DNA of 64,000 nucleotides from the NCBI GenBank assembly GCA_002483445.1, contig DLHY01000147.1, forward strand, positions 1,948 through 65,947. The letters are read 5' to 3'. This document shows, piece after piece, positions 25,205 to 37,366 of this stretch. This stretch comes from Blastocatellia bacterium UBA7656 (GTDB taxonomy: Bacteria; Acidobacteriota; Blastocatellia; UBA7656). The position numbers and the translations under genes are program-made. The notes under the pieces were generated by a model that searched no databases, was not told where the DNA came from, and saw nothing but the letters and a program-made list of their open reading frames with translations. Position 1 is the stretch's first letter. Each line of letters opens with the position of its first letter.

Positions 25205-26461
25205 ATGAAAGATTCGAAATCAAAAACTATCAGCCGTCGCAGCTTCATCAAAATCGGAGGCTTCTCGGTCGCTTTGGTCGTAGCGAGCAACCCGCTGATG
25301 AAAGCCTTTGCAAGACCTGACCCGTCAGGCCCGCGCCGCCTGCTCATACTCGAACAAAACGGCGGCAACGACGGAATCAACACAGTCATTCCTTATTCAT
25401 CAGAGGGCTACAGAATCTATGAAGAGATTCGCAGGCAGATGGCCCTTCCTTACGGCGATCTGTTGAACCTCGAAAACGGATGGGCATTTCATCCATCGCT
25501 TCAACAACTGGCCTTGAGGTTCAAGGCCGAAGAAGTGGCGGTCATTCGCAACATCGGTCTGAAAGACCCGCATCGGTCGAACCTTTCACATTTCGACATG
25601 ATGGAAAAATGGCGCGCGGGCAATCCCAACGGATTCAGCCAAACGTTCGGTAAAGGATGGGCCGGAAGGATCGTAGAATCGCTCGCCACGACTTCGCCGA
25701 TAGCCGCATTGAGCCTCTCGACAGGCGTCTCGCCCATGCTGCTCGACACAGAGCAGGCAGCATCGGCTACGTCTTCGGCTACAGGAATGCTCGACATCCC
25801 TGAAGAAATCCATGACGCATTCCGCGAAGCTATGCGACGAATGGCCGAAGACGAATCAGGGCTGCCAGCGGCTCTTGCTGCCGCGCGTCGCGGACTGAGA
25901 GGCGCGAGCAATCTTTCAGATTTTCTGCTCAACGTTCCTGACGGGACTTCAGAGGAGAGCGAGACTGCGCGCCTCGGTCAGTACGCGGCAAATATTTTCA
26001 ACTTCAACGACTGGGTGCGGGTCATTCACCTTCCGCTTTCTCTCGAACATGACACGCACATTCGTCATCTGCCGACTCAGGCCTACAACCTTTCGGAACT
26101 CGACAAAGGCATCACGGCTTTCTTTGACACGCTCAAGCCTGAAGTGGCCGCAGACACGATCGTTGCCACGATGTCGGAATTCGGTCGAAGAGTCGAACCC
26201 AACGGCGAGGGTGGAGAAGACCCCAATCAGATGGGAACTGATCACGGCACAGCCAACACATTGTTCTTTGTCGGCAGGCGAGTCAAGGGCGGACTCTACG
26301 GCGAAGACCCTGATCTCAAAGGTCTGGACCCGGACGGAAACCTGAAAGCTTCGGATAACTTCATGCGAGTGGAAGCCTCGATTGCCGCTTTTATGGGAAT
26401 CGATCCCGAAGAAATCGGGCTGGGCAGCGAAACCTTCGACGCTTTCCGCCCTTCGACATAA
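25205..26461 (+). CDS. DUF1501 family Tat-exported protein
   Basis: 418 aa with GAAAGGAGTCCATC before the ATG. Twin-arginine signal ISRRSFIKIGGFSVAL (about 9-24). The body is of the alkaline-phosphatase-like DUF1501 type: RLLILEQNGGNDGINTVIPY, then DPHRSNLSHFDMMEKW, VATMSEFGRRVEPNG and GTDHGTANTLFFVG, which supply the metal-binding-like His and Asp residues. Second gene of a two-gene operon with DUF1800. The biochemical role is unproven. Confidence 0.9.
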   Translation: MKDSKSKTISRRSFIKIGGFSVALVVASNPLMKAFARPDPSGPRRLLILEQNGGNDGINTVIPYSSEGYRIYEEIRRQMALPYGDLLNLENGWAFHPSLQQLALRFKAEEVAVIRNIGLKDPHRSNLSHFDMMEKWRAGNPNGFSQTFGKGWAGRIVESLATTSPIAALSLSTGVSPMLLDTEQAASATSSATGMLDIPEEIHDAFREAMRRMAEDESGLPAALAAARRGLRGASNLSDFLLNVPDGTSEESETARLGQYAANIFNFNDWVRVIHLPLSLEHDTHIRHLPTQAYNLSELDKGITAFFDTLKPEVAADTIVATMSEFGRRVEPNGEGGEDPNQMGTDHGTANTLFFVGRRVKGGLYGEDPDLKGLDPDGNLKASDNFMRVEASIAAFMGIDPEEIGLGSETFDAFRPST

Positions 26462-26688
26462 CAAAAAGATTCGACAACGCGAGACAGTGACTTATCAAGG
26501 TCGCGCTACTCCTGCTCCGCTCTCATCACCCTTCTCCAATCAGCGGCGCGTGACCGGCGAGATGTTCCGGTGGTATATTCCCCTCTCCGGCCACGCCCGC
26601 TGACTATCTTTTTCATCTTCGTTGAAACTTCCATTCATCTATTGCCGTAAGTCAATTACGCGAACAGACGTAAGGAGGTAATCAGACA

Positions 26689-27126
26689 ATGAATGAAAGA
26701 GATGAATCATCAGGCGATGTGATCATAGAAGAGAAAGAGGCTGGGAGTGACGAGATAATCGTCAAGCGAATGGAGAACACTGAAAAGAGTTCGGATTTCG
26801 ATCTGGGTTCGACTGTCAAAGAGATGGCCCAGAAGACTGGCGAGGTTATCAAGGGAGCGACCGAATCAATCGGCAAAGCCATAGAGTCGGCGCTTTCGGC
26901 AAGAGACCACGTCGTTATGGTGCGGGTCAATGACGATTCGCTCCATAAGCTCGACGCGCTCGTTCAATCGGGCATCTTCAAGAGTCGCTCGGAAGCCGCA
27001 GCGTTTCTCATCAGCGAGGGAGTCAAAGCGCAGGAGCCGCTATTTGATCGGATCGAAGAAAAAATCCGCGAGATCACGCGACTTCGATCCGAATTGAAAG
27101 ACAGCATCAAAGACGTGAAAGGTTGA
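26689..27126 (+). CDS. Ribbon-helix-helix-like protein with disordered N-terminus
   Basis: 145 aa; AAGGAGGTAATCAGACA lies before the ATG. Residues 1-45 are acidic and probably disordered; about 46-75 form an amphipathic helix of LEA/YtxH flavour (MAQKTGEVIKGATESIGKAI). Residues about 76-115 fit a CopG-type RHH module (VVMVRVNDDSLHKLDALVQ, SRSEAAAFLISEG), followed by a coiled coil. It could bind DNA as a dimer, or associate with the membrane or nucleoid. Monocistronic with a clear terminator. Confidence 0.7.
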   Translation: MNERDESSGDVIIEEKEAGSDEIIVKRMENTEKSSDFDLGSTVKEMAQKTGEVIKGATESIGKAIESALSARDHVVMVRVNDDSLHKLDALVQSGIFKSRSEAAAFLISEGVKAQEPLFDRIEEKIREITRLRSELKDSIKDVKG

Positions 27127-27151
27127 GGCAGGACGAAAGATTATCCCTCCA

Positions 27152-27186
27152 GCGCGCAGGTTTCGGCTTGCGCGCTTTTGTTTTTT
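27152..27186 (+). terminator. Rho-independent terminator
   Basis: GCGCGCAGG, loop TTTCGG, CTTGCGCGC then TTTTGTTTTTT, 25 bases after the stop of the RHH-like gene. Confidence 0.85.
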
Positions 27187-27200
27187 CGAATGCAGACAGC

Positions 27201-27229
27201 TTGCAGTGCGATAGTTGTTTTGATATACC
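27201..27229 (+). promoter_or_regulatory. Candidate sigma-70-type promoter
   Basis: TTGCAG (27201-27206), 17-base spacer, TATACC (27224-27229), 37 bases before the ATG of the zinc-ribbon gene. Four of six bases match in each box. Confidence 0.4.
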
Positions 27230-27265
27230 GTAGCTTTCCAAAATCAGCGGATATCAAAATCAAGT

Positions 27266-28378
27266 ATGGAATCACAACCGAACGTTCAACAGAAAATTCA
27301 TCGTTACGCCTGCCCCGGCTGCGCGGCTGATCTGGCTTTCGAACCAAAGGACGGAACTTTGACCTGTCCCTACTGCGGGCGGAGCGAGGCCATTGCTCAG
27401 AGCGAGGAGCAGGTCGAAGAGCGATCTTATGAACAGTATCTTCATGCGCAGTCTTCGCAGATGACTACGCTCGCGCCATCGGCTATCGAAGTTAAATGCG
27501 AAGGCTGCGGGGCGACGACCTCTTTCGCTCCGCCTGAAGTCGCGGGCGATTGTCCCTTCTGTGGCAGAACGATAGTCGCGCAGCCGCGCTCGGCAAATCC
27601 GCTGGTCGCGCCCGAAGGCGTGCTGCCATTTCAGGTGGCGCAGGATCAGGCGCGCGACGGAATCAAGAAATGGATCGCCTCGCGATGGTTCGCTCCCAAC
27701 GCGCTCAAGCGGCTCGCATATCAACAGCCTATCGGCGGCGTATACATTCCCTACTGGACTTATGACACGCACACGACGACGCCTTATCGCGGACAGCGCG
27801 GCGAGCATTACTATGTTACGGAAACTTATACGGAAACCGACGCGCAGGGAAAACAGGTGACGAAGACCCGGCAGGTAAGAAAAACCCGATGGTATCCCTG
27901 TTCAGGGACAGTTTCGCGATGGTTCGATGATGTGCTGGTTCCCGCCACGAAGTCTGTAGCGATAAATCGTTTGAACGCGCTTGAGCCGTGGGATTTGAAT
28001 CTGCTCAAGCCTTACGAACCGGCATATCTGGCGGGTCATAAGGCGCAGCGTTATGAAGTCGACCTTGCTGGCGGGTTCGAGACGGCAAAGACCATCATGG
28101 ATCCGAAAATTCAGTCGGACATCCGCAGCGACATCGGCGGCGATGAACAAAGAATCGATAGCTACAAGACGGCTTATTCAGGCATAACCTTCAAACACAT
28201 TCTGCTGCCGGTCTACATCGGGGCTTATCGTTTCCGCGAGAAGGTCTATCAGGTGATGGTCAACGCGCGCACGGGTGAAGTCACTGGCGACCGGCCTTAT
28301 AGCTTCTGGAAGATATTCCTGTTCATTCTGACGATCATCGTCGTGATAGGGTTGATCGTGTACTTCACGAACAAGTGA
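27266..28378 (+). CDS. Zinc-ribbon, tail-anchored membrane protein
   Basis: 370 aa. Two zinc ribbons: CPGC (about 15-18) with CPYC (about 34-37), and CEGC (about 78) with CPFC (about 97). The middle part is a conserved-looking beta-rich region with QQPIGGVYIPYWTYDTHT and WYPCSGTVSRWFDDVLVPA. A single membrane segment closes the protein (about 347-367, FLFILTIIVVIGLIVYF), leaving the rest in the cytoplasm. Similar proteins are often annotated as primosomal/DNA-helicase-like zinc-ribbon proteins and occur near SPFH genes; their role is unknown. Monocistronic. Confidence 0.78.
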   Translation: MESQPNVQQKIHRYACPGCAADLAFEPKDGTLTCPYCGRSEAIAQSEEQVEERSYEQYLHAQSSQMTTLAPSAIEVKCEGCGATTSFAPPEVAGDCPFCGRTIVAQPRSANPLVAPEGVLPFQVAQDQARDGIKKWIASRWFAPNALKRLAYQQPIGGVYIPYWTYDTHTTTPYRGQRGEHYYVTETYTETDAQGKQVTKTRQVRKTRWYPCSGTVSRWFDDVLVPATKSVAINRLNALEPWDLNLLKPYEPAYLAGHKAQRYEVDLAGGFETAKTIMDPKIQSDIRSDIGGDEQRIDSYKTAYSGITFKHILLPVYIGAYRFREKVYQVMVNARTGEVTGDRPYSFWKIFLFILTIIVVIGLIVYFTNK

Positions 28379-28398
28379 GGTAAGAGCGAAGAAGGATT

Positions 28399-31269
<2,871 letters not shown>

Positions 31270-31273
31270 TGAG

Positions 31274-31343
31274 CAGTTTTCAGTTTTCAGTTTTCAGTTT
31301 TCAGTTCTTGGCTCAGTGTGCTTAAAACTGAAAACTGAAAACT
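31274..31343. repeat. Inverted heptamer array (CAGTTTT)
   Basis: CAGTTTT units at 31274-31307 and the inverse AAAACTG units at 31324-31343, between the sigma factor gene and the kinase gene; the right arm runs into the stop region of the sigma gene. The same unit forms the array at 4150. Confidence 0.75.
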
Positions 31344-31905
31344 ATTCGCTCATCTCGCGATAGAGCCATGCCTTCGCCTTATTCCACTCTCTCATCACAG
31401 TGACCGGAGAAACTTTCAACACTTCTGCCGTCTCTTCGACGCTGAGGCCGCCGAAGAATCGCATCTCGACGATCCGGCTCTTGCGCTCGTCGAGTTTCGC
31501 AAGCTCTTTGAGAGCCTCATCTAGCGCGACGATATCGGCGCTCCGGGTGTTGCTGGAGGCAAGAGCTTCATCTATCGGGACGTGGCGGGCAGCGCCCTGA
31601 CTCGTGCGTGGGCGCTTGCGCGCAAAATCCACCAGTATTCGCCGCATCAATTGAGCGGACACACCGAAGAAGTGAGCGCGATTTTGCCATCGAGCATTCT
31701 TCCAATCGATCAATCTGAGGAAAGCTTCGTTGACAAGAGCGGTCGGCTGCAAAGGGTGATCCGGGCTTTGGCGGCCCATATAACGTTTCGCCAGACGATA
31801 AAGCTCTGCATGAATTAGAGGCACGAGTTTTTCCAGAGCCGACTCATCTCCGTTGCTCCAGGCAATAAGCAATCCGGTCACCTCGTGCGAGGAAGTTTCC
31901 GCCAT
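31342..31905 (-). CDS. ECF sigma factor of the kinase-associated (TIGR02999-like) type
   Basis: 187 aa from the ATG at 31905, with AAGGGACTT before it. Region 2: ALEKLVPLIHAELYRLAKRYM, PLQPTALVNEAFLRLIDW and RAHFFGVSAQLMRRILVDFAR; region 4: RIVEMRFFGGLSVEETAEVL and SPVTVMREWNKAKAWL. These features fit the sigma factors that sit next to kinase-TolB genes in acidobacteria, as here. It probably drives a response controlled by the adjacent kinase. No anti-sigma gene is adjacent. Confidence 0.88.
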   Translation of the reverse strand: MAETSSHEVTGLLIAWSNGDESALEKLVPLIHAELYRLAKRYMGRQSPDHPLQPTALVNEAFLRLIDWKNARWQNRAHFFGVSAQLMRRILVDFARKRPRTSQGAARHVPIDEALASSNTRSADIVALDEALKELAKLDERKSRIVEMRFFGGLSVEETAEVLKVSPVTVMREWNKAKAWLYREMSE

Positions 31906-32193
31906 AAGTCCCTTCTGACGAAACAATAGGCGGAGAACATAGCATAGACTCCAGGTTTTCTCCATCGAATGATATTGAGAATGATACTGAAAAAAATTTT
32001 CCGGCAGTGATAGTTTTTGCCGCTGCTTTGCGTATTAAGAGGGTGCCAGAGACAGAATTCTCGATGGCCTCTCTGATTCAGAGAAGAAGAACTATCGTCA
32101 ACGGCTCAGCTTCAGGGAAAAGCGGCAATCCTGCCGCTTTCCAACTGAGCGATAACAACTGACTACGAGATAAATTCAGAAATGGAGATAACT
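31906..32193. other. Divergent control region
   Basis: Between the divergent sigma factor and serine hydrolase genes. Holds the hairpin GGAAAAGCGGCA-ATCC-TGCCGCTTTCC at about 32115-32141, in the leader of the hydrolase. No clear promoter boxes. Confidence 0.4.
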
Positions 32194-33717
32194 ATGAAAA
32201 ACATGATCTTTAGATTAAGTCTGGCGCTCGTCGCCCTGACGCTTTGCGCACAAAGTCTGCTTCCCACAACGCAGGCGCGGCAGATCAAAGCAGTTCCGCC
32301 ATTCAATTTCGACAAGGCCGCTTATGAAAAGCGACTGCGTCAAGCCTTCGATGGTCAGGTGATGGGTTATGCCACCGTACTCATCAAGCATGGCCAGGTC
32401 GTCTCGGAAGTGTCCGACGGACTGGCGCGCAACGCAGCGGATGGAAACGTAAAGATGACGACTACGATCCCGGCTTTGATCGGCAGTACGATCAAGTTTA
32501 CAGGCGGGGTCACGCTGCTGCACCTGTTTGAAAGCAAAGACAAGGCGATCAATCCGAAAGGGCTTTCGATGGATCAGTGGCTCAGTACGCCGATCTATAA
32601 CTACTTCCCCACAATCTGGCAGACCGGCATGGATAAGAGCATCAAACAAATCACCTTCCGACATCTGCTCCAGCACAAATCCGGTTTTCGCAATTTGCCC
32701 GCCGAGGATTTCGGCGATGATGGCGTCAAGCGCATGTTTGATTATCTGGCCAAAGGCATCACTGAAGAAACCTTCGAGAAACGCGTTTATGCCAATGCTA
32801 ACATCTCGCTCGTCACCTACCTGATCCCCGTGATCGCTGACCCCGCACTGCTCGGAAAAGTCAACAAGGCTGTCGCCGACAAGAAGCTGAAAGCCGATAG
32901 CCTTGAATTGCACAAGCTGATCGCCGATGCGTGGGAAGAGTATATGCACAGTCAAATCTACAGCAAAATCACTCCGGCAGTCGCGCCGAGTTGCAACCCG
33001 ACGGTCGAGCTAGTCAATAAAAAGAAGGCCTGGGCCTACGACTACACTTCAGTCAACGACACAGACAAAGGTTCAACACGCGATTCCAGGAAGACTCAAG
33101 GTTATTGCCAGGCACAGGGAGGGTGGTACATCACGGCGCGCGAACTGGCCGCGTTCGTCGCCAACTTCGAAGCCACCAGTACACTGGTTTCGACTCAGAC
33201 GCGAGACCTTATGTTCGATGATGACAAAGCCGATGAAATGTTGGTCTGGTCATTCACCATCTCCGACACGGTTATACAGCAGAAGTTCAATCTCAGTCGA
33301 CTGCCTTACATGGGGGGCGATCAGGGCGGCGCGCACGCTACGATTCTGAAGCTGCCGAATTCGTATTACGCTGTTGGGATTATCAACTCCAGCGATTTCG
33401 GCTCCAGTGGTGTGACCAGAAGATTGTTGCGCGCCTTCAAGACCGGCATCGGTGTGCCTGAAGACGCCAAATGCGCCCAACTGGCAAAGGACATCAAAGC
33501 GGCTGAAGCCGCTCCGCCCACTGCTGAAATGGTTTCGTTGCAGTCTGAAATCAAGGCATTGCAAGCCGATTTGAAAGAGGCTGGCCCCAGTGAAAAACCA
33601 TTTATCGCCAAGCAGATCAAAGCGGCTCAGGCGAAGCTGGATAAGCTCAAGGCGGCACAGGCGGCGAAGGTCAAGGCGCTGAAAGACGAAGCCGAACTGC
33701 GCGTCTGCATTTTGTAA
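32194..33717 (+). CDS. Secreted serine hydrolase, class C beta-lactamase/esterase fold
   Basis: 507 aa from the ATG at 32194 (GGAGATAACT upstream fits this rather than the ATG at 32182). Signal peptide about 1-29. The body resembles the Beta-lactamase (PF00144) fold: S-x-x-K in IGSTIKFTGG, FRHLLQHKSGFR, and Y-x-N in VYANANISLVTYL. GGWYITARELAAFV and GGDQGGAHATI are further fold elements; the last appears in place of the usual H/K-T-G strand. A charged coiled-coil tail follows (about 425-500). It probably hydrolyses an ester or peptide outside the cytoplasm. Monocistronic. Confidence 0.82.
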   Translation: MKNMIFRLSLALVALTLCAQSLLPTTQARQIKAVPPFNFDKAAYEKRLRQAFDGQVMGYATVLIKHGQVVSEVSDGLARNAADGNVKMTTTIPALIGSTIKFTGGVTLLHLFESKDKAINPKGLSMDQWLSTPIYNYFPTIWQTGMDKSIKQITFRHLLQHKSGFRNLPAEDFGDDGVKRMFDYLAKGITEETFEKRVYANANISLVTYLIPVIADPALLGKVNKAVADKKLKADSLELHKLIADAWEEYMHSQIYSKITPAVAPSCNPTVELVNKKKAWAYDYTSVNDTDKGSTRDSRKTQGYCQAQGGWYITARELAAFVANFEATSTLVSTQTRDLMFDDDKADEMLVWSFTISDTVIQQKFNLSRLPYMGGDQGGAHATILKLPNSYYAVGIINSSDFGSSGVTRRLLRAFKTGIGVPEDAKCAQLAKDIKAAEAAPPTAEMVSLQSEIKALQADLKEAGPSEKPFIAKQIKAAQAKLDKLKAAQAAKVKALKDEAELRVCIL

Positions 33718-33787
33718 ACAACCTGCTCGCGCAAACCAAAACCAACACAGGTCAATAGCCATAGAACATCTGTTCGAGCAGAGTGGA

Positions 33788-33822
33788 GAAGGGCAGATGG
33801 CTGAAGAAGTCATCCGCCCTTC
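33788..33822. terminator. Terminator-like hairpin
   Basis: GAAGGGCAGATG pairs with CATCCGCCCTTC (one internal mismatch), between convergent genes. Confidence 0.6.
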
Positions 33823-33827
33823 ACTGT

Positions 33828-34046
33828 TTATTTGCTTCCCTGCCAATACAGTTTGCGCGCCGCCAACGCCAGCGCACCGGCAAGAAACAATAATATGATT
33901 CCGATCCTGTCCCAGATCGTCATCAGAGATTGAGCCTCCCAATATGAAAACTCAACCTCCTGCTGACTGCTTATGTAGAAGCTCACGACTGCTCCAAACG
34001 CCAGCAGCGACGCGATGGTGATAAGGATTTTGACGGCTTTGCTCAT
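33828..34046 (-). CDS. Small membrane protein with two spans
   Basis: 72 aa. Membrane segments at about 6-25 and 46-64; MSKAVKILITIASLLAFG at the start and a positively charged end (RKLYWQGSK). The ribosome site is weak. No family recognised. Accepted because codon use and span design are coherent. Confidence 0.5.
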   Translation of the reverse strand: MSKAVKILITIASLLAFGAVVSFYISSQQEVEFSYWEAQSLMTIWDRIGIILLFLAGALALAARKLYWQGSK

Positions 34047-34135
34047 CGAGTCAACCGGTTCTTGTCGGGCATCCTGCTCACGACTTCATATCGCCTAGAC
34101 ACTGGAAGCTCAAAGTTGTTCCGACCGACTGAGCT

Positions 34136-34163
34136 TTGTCGCGCGTCGAAAGCCCGCTATAAT
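34136..34163 (+). promoter_or_regulatory. Candidate promoter of mqnE
   Basis: TTGTCG (34136-34141), 16-base spacer, perfect TATAAT (34158-34163), 35 bases before the ATG. Confidence 0.45.
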
Positions 34164-34198
34164 TCCGACTGAATGATCATAAAGCGGCGGAGAAAAAC

Positions 34199-35368
34199 AT
34201 GGCGACGCGAGAACTCACAAACATTGCTGAAAAGGTGGAACGCGGCGAGAGGCTTTCATTCGAAGACGGCATTCGACTCTTCGAATCTCATGATTTGATT
34301 TCAGTAGGCGCGATGGCCAACCTGGTTCGAGAGCGCATAAACGGCGACATCACTTACTACAACGTCAACCGGCACATGAACTACACCAACGTGTGCATAT
34401 CCGATTGCGCCTTCTGCGGCTTTTACAAAAGAGTCCGCGACCCTGAAGCTTACGAATGGTCTGTCGAGGAATGCATTGAAATCGCGCGCAAGGCTTACCA
34501 GGAGGGAGCGCGCGAGCTTCATATCGTAGGCGGCCTGCACCCCAGGCTTCAGTTCGATTACTACTCCGAGCTTCTCAGTCAACTCAAGCGCAATTTTCCT
34601 GATATGCATCTCAAGGCGTTCACGATGGTCGAACTCGATCACCTCACGCGGATATGCCGCATGACGGATGAAGAAGTAATCGATGGCTTGATCGAGGCCG
34701 GAATGGACAGTTGTCCGGGCGGCGGGGCTGAGATATTTCGAGAACCCACGCGCAGCCGCATCTGCGCGCACAAAACATCGGGCGAAAGATGGATCGAGCT
34801 TGCCGAAAAAGTTCACCGCCGCGGTATCCACACAAACGCCACGATGCTCTACGGCCATATCGAATCCTACGAAGACCGCATCGATCATCTCATCAGACTC
34901 CGGGAGCTTCAGGATCGAACCTCCGGGTTTATGTGTTTCATCCCGCTTGCGTTTCATCCCGAAAACACTGACCTCGCTCATCTGCCCGGCCCGTCAGGCA
35001 TAGATTCGTTGAAGACGATAGCCGTGTCGCGACTGATGCTCGATAACATTCCGCACATAAAAGCCTACTGGGTTATGCTGGGCAAACACATTGCTCAGGT
35101 CGCGCTCCGATTCGGCGCGGATGATTTGGACGGGACGATCAATCACGGCGGGTCGCTGATGGAATCTTATCTGGCCGACGGACACAGGAATTTTCTCACG
35201 AGCGGCGAAATCGAAGAGATGATCCGAGGGGCGGGTCGCGCGGCGGTCGAGAGAGACACGCTCTACAATCCTGTCAATCGAAGAAAAGAGGAAACGCCGC
35301 AGCGCCGCGATCTTCACGTCATCCAGACGAAAAATGTCGCCGACACTTCAGACACCGCGCTCGGATGA
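34199..35368 (+). CDS. mqnE: Aminofutalosine synthase (radical SAM)
   Basis: 389 aa; GGCGGAGAAAAAC precedes the ATG. Radical SAM cluster motif C66-x3-C70-x2-C73 (NVCISDCAFCGF), then ELHIVGGLHPRLQFDYY and GAEIFREPTRSRI, typical of MqnE rather than MqnC. It joins a SAM-derived adenosyl radical with 3-[(1-carboxyvinyl)oxy]benzoate to give aminofutalosine, a step of the futalosine route to menaquinone. It implies that other mqn genes exist elsewhere in the genome; none is adjacent here. Length is normal. Confidence 0.93.
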   Translation: MATRELTNIAEKVERGERLSFEDGIRLFESHDLISVGAMANLVRERINGDITYYNVNRHMNYTNVCISDCAFCGFYKRVRDPEAYEWSVEECIEIARKAYQEGARELHIVGGLHPRLQFDYYSELLSQLKRNFPDMHLKAFTMVELDHLTRICRMTDEEVIDGLIEAGMDSCPGGGAEIFREPTRSRICAHKTSGERWIELAEKVHRRGIHTNATMLYGHIESYEDRIDHLIRLRELQDRTSGFMCFIPLAFHPENTDLAHLPGPSGIDSLKTIAVSRLMLDNIPHIKAYWVMLGKHIAQVALRFGADDLDGTINHGGSLMESYLADGHRNFLTSGEIEEMIRGAGRAAVERDTLYNPVNRRKEETPQRRDLHVIQTKNVADTSDTALG

Positions 35369-35479
35369 CAGCCTCACCAACAGAGAATAGAGCGACCACA
35401 CATCGATATCGATACGATCCGATCAGCGCAACACTTTCGAGAATGTGTTGAAATCAGACTCGTTTTGTTTAGAATGGTT

Positions 35480-35508
35480 TTGAACACGGTGGGGCAGATT
35501 GCTATAAT
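35480..35508 (+). promoter_or_regulatory. Strong sigma-70-type promoter of the TetR gene
   Basis: TTGAAC (35480-35485), 17-base spacer, TATAAT (35503-35508). The leader then holds a hairpin GGGGCGCAGATTGCCCC (35524-35540) just before the ribosome site. Confidence 0.7.
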
Positions 35509-35552
35509 GCGCCGTTCATGAAAAGGGGCGCAGATTGCCCCATGGAGGAGTG

Positions 35553-36191
35553 ATGGGAGATTCGATACCTATCGGCACAGTGACAGTTCCCAAGCAGGCC
35601 CGCAGCAAACAAACCAGAGAAAATATTATTCAGGCGGCAATGCGGCTCTTCGAAGAGCTTGGATACGAAAAGACCACCTCGAATGAAATAGCCTCGGCAG
35701 CAGGCGTGAGCGTCGGCTCGTTTTACGTTTACTTCACAGACAAGCGACAGGTGTTGCTCGAAGTCTTCGACCGAGTGGCCGATGAGCTTTTCAAAAATGT
35801 CTTCGAGAGCCTCAAGCCCGAAGACCTCTTCGGGCCGGAACTGAGACCCCGCATCCATCAGGCCATCACCAAAGCGATCACAGATAAGCAGAAGCAGGCC
35901 GGTCTTCACCGCGTGATATGGGAACTTGTTTTGAAAGACGAGGAATTCGCGGCCCGTTCTCGCGCGCTGATGGATAGATCAAGGGCCAAGCTTCACGAGA
36001 TTCTATCTCTGGCTTCGAAAGCGAATCTGACGTGGGAACTCGACGTTGAAGCTGCGACCTTCATGGTTCATCGCGTCGTGTTCGACATCTCGCAGGATTA
36101 CATAACGGGCTGCGTCAAATTCGATCAGGAGCGAGCCATCGATTCGCTGACCGACATGATATGTCGCTTCCTCTTCAAGCCGAAAGACTGA
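35553..36191 (+). CDS. TetR-family transcriptional regulator
   Basis: 212 aa from the ATG at 35553, chosen for GGAGGAGTG; the GTG/ATG six codons upstream is less likely. DNA-binding domain about 14-60: RENIIQAAMRLFEELGYEKTT, then SNEIASAAGVSVGSFYVYFTDK, a clear TetR helix-turn-helix. The C-terminal helical ligand domain (WELVLKDEEFAARSRALMDR) is of the kind seen in fatty-acid or drug-responsive members. Converges on the ferredoxin-like gene six bases away. It may regulate itself; no operator was identified. Confidence 0.9.
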   Translation: MGDSIPIGTVTVPKQARSKQTRENIIQAAMRLFEELGYEKTTSNEIASAAGVSVGSFYVYFTDKRQVLLEVFDRVADELFKNVFESLKPEDLFGPELRPRIHQAITKAITDKQKQAGLHRVIWELVLKDEEFAARSRALMDRSRAKLHEILSLASKANLTWELDVEAATFMVHRVVFDISQDYITGCVKFDQERAIDSLTDMICRFLFKPKD

Positions 36192-36196
36192 AACCG

Positions 36197-36496
36197 TCAC
36201 TGAAGATCGCACTTCAAACAATCGCTCAGTCGGGTGATGACGAGTCCCGGCTCGACGTACATACGGCAGGCCAGCGCGCTTTTCGTTTCGCCCGCGTCCG
36301 TCTTGTACCACACGCGACAATTTGCGCATTCGCCGTTCCAGCAATAATCGCCGAGCGAGACGGTTTCCGCGCGGATGAATTGAAAACAGCGAAGCAGCTT
36401 GTTGTTTTCAGGAACTTCAGCCGTCGCCTCGCAGATCGATATCTGCACAAGTCCGTCGAACTTTTCGAAAAGCCCTTCCCTCCACGTATTATCCAC
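36197..36496 (-). CDS. Ferredoxin-like 2Fe-2S protein
   Basis: 99 aa; GTG start at 36496 with GGAGGGGACAC upstream. C-terminal half: GDYCWNGECANCRVWY gives C-x4-C-x2-C and a fourth Cys follows in SALACRMYV, the plant-type [2Fe-2S] pattern; an extra pair lies at the very end (DCLKC). It lacks signal and membrane segments. Probably a small electron carrier for an unknown partner. Downstream of rpiA on the same strand (about 100 bases) and convergent with the TetR gene. Confidence 0.72.
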   Translation of the reverse strand: MDNTWREGLFEKFDGLVQISICEATAEVPENNKLLRCFQFIRAETVSLGDYCWNGECANCRVWYKTDAGETKSALACRMYVEPGLVITRLSDCLKCDLQ

Positions 36497-36598
36497 GTGT
36501 CCCCTCCGGTCAGGATTCGATTGTTTGGAGGCTTTTACCTAAGAAGCGGGCTGTGATTTTACAAAATTATTCTAAAAATTCAAAGCTTTTTTTCGCCG

Positions 36599-37282
36599 TC
36601 ACAGGGAGGGCCGTTCTCTGACATCTGTGCGATCATCGAAGGCGACTATGAGCGTATCGGCTATCTGGATGAAGAGTCCGCATTCGACAAGACCGGGCAT
36701 CAGCTTTATTTCCTTTTCCAGAGAAGCGGGATCAGAGATGGGGCCGAACTCGCAGTCGAGAATGTAGTTCCCGTTGTCAGTCACAAAGACAGATTGAGCA
36801 GTCCGGCGAAGTTGCGGTTTGCCGCCCATATCGGTTATGAGTCGCGCTGACATGCTCCACGCAAAGGGCAGCACTTCGATGGGAAGCGAGTGGGTCGAGC
36901 CGAGATGAGAGACGAGTTTCGGTTCATCAACGATGATGATGCGTCGGAGGGAAGCAAGAGCGACCAATTTTTCGCGCGTCAAAGCGCCGCCGCCGCCTTT
37001 GATCATATCGAATTGCGGATCGATTTCATCCGCTCCATCGATGCAGACATCGATGCGCTCGACTTCGTTGAGATCGGCAAGACTGATGCCGAGGTTGCGA
37101 GCCAGCTCGGCGGTGGCAAGAGATGTAGGAACACCTGTGACCGTAAGGCCCTCGCTGACTCGTCGCCCGATGGCTTCGATGGCAAAGCGCGTGGTCGAGC
37201 CTGTGCCGAGACCGACTATCTGATTGTCGCTTACAAACTCGACAGCACGTTCGGCGGCGCGTCGTTTGGCGTCATCTCGCAT
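36599..37282 (-). CDS. rpiA: Ribose-5-phosphate isomerase A
   Basis: 227 aa, normal length. AAAGGAC lies nine bases before the ATG. Motifs: GLGTGSTTRFAIEAIGRRV (phosphate binding), GVPTSLATAELA, DVCIDGADEID with the catalytic acids, MIKGGGGALTREKLVA with the catalytic Glu and Lys, and EVLPFAWSM. It interconverts ribose 5-phosphate and ribulose 5-phosphate in the pentose phosphate pathway. Upstream the spacer carries a heptamer hairpin. Confidence 0.96.
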   Translation of the reverse strand: MRDDAKRRAAERAVEFVSDNQIVGLGTGSTTRFAIEAIGRRVSEGLTVTGVPTSLATAELARNLGISLADLNEVERIDVCIDGADEIDPQFDMIKGGGGALTREKLVALASLRRIIIVDEPKLVSHLGSTHSLPIEVLPFAWSMSARLITDMGGKPQLRRTAQSVFVTDNGNYILDCEFGPISDPASLEKEIKLMPGLVECGLFIQIADTLIVAFDDRTDVRERPSL

Positions 37283-37366
37283 ATCGAAGAGTCCTTTCCT
37301 GTTAAGCGCGAGGCCAAAGATAGCACCTCAAGTTTTCATCTTCAACCTTGAGAGGCAGTGGTGATG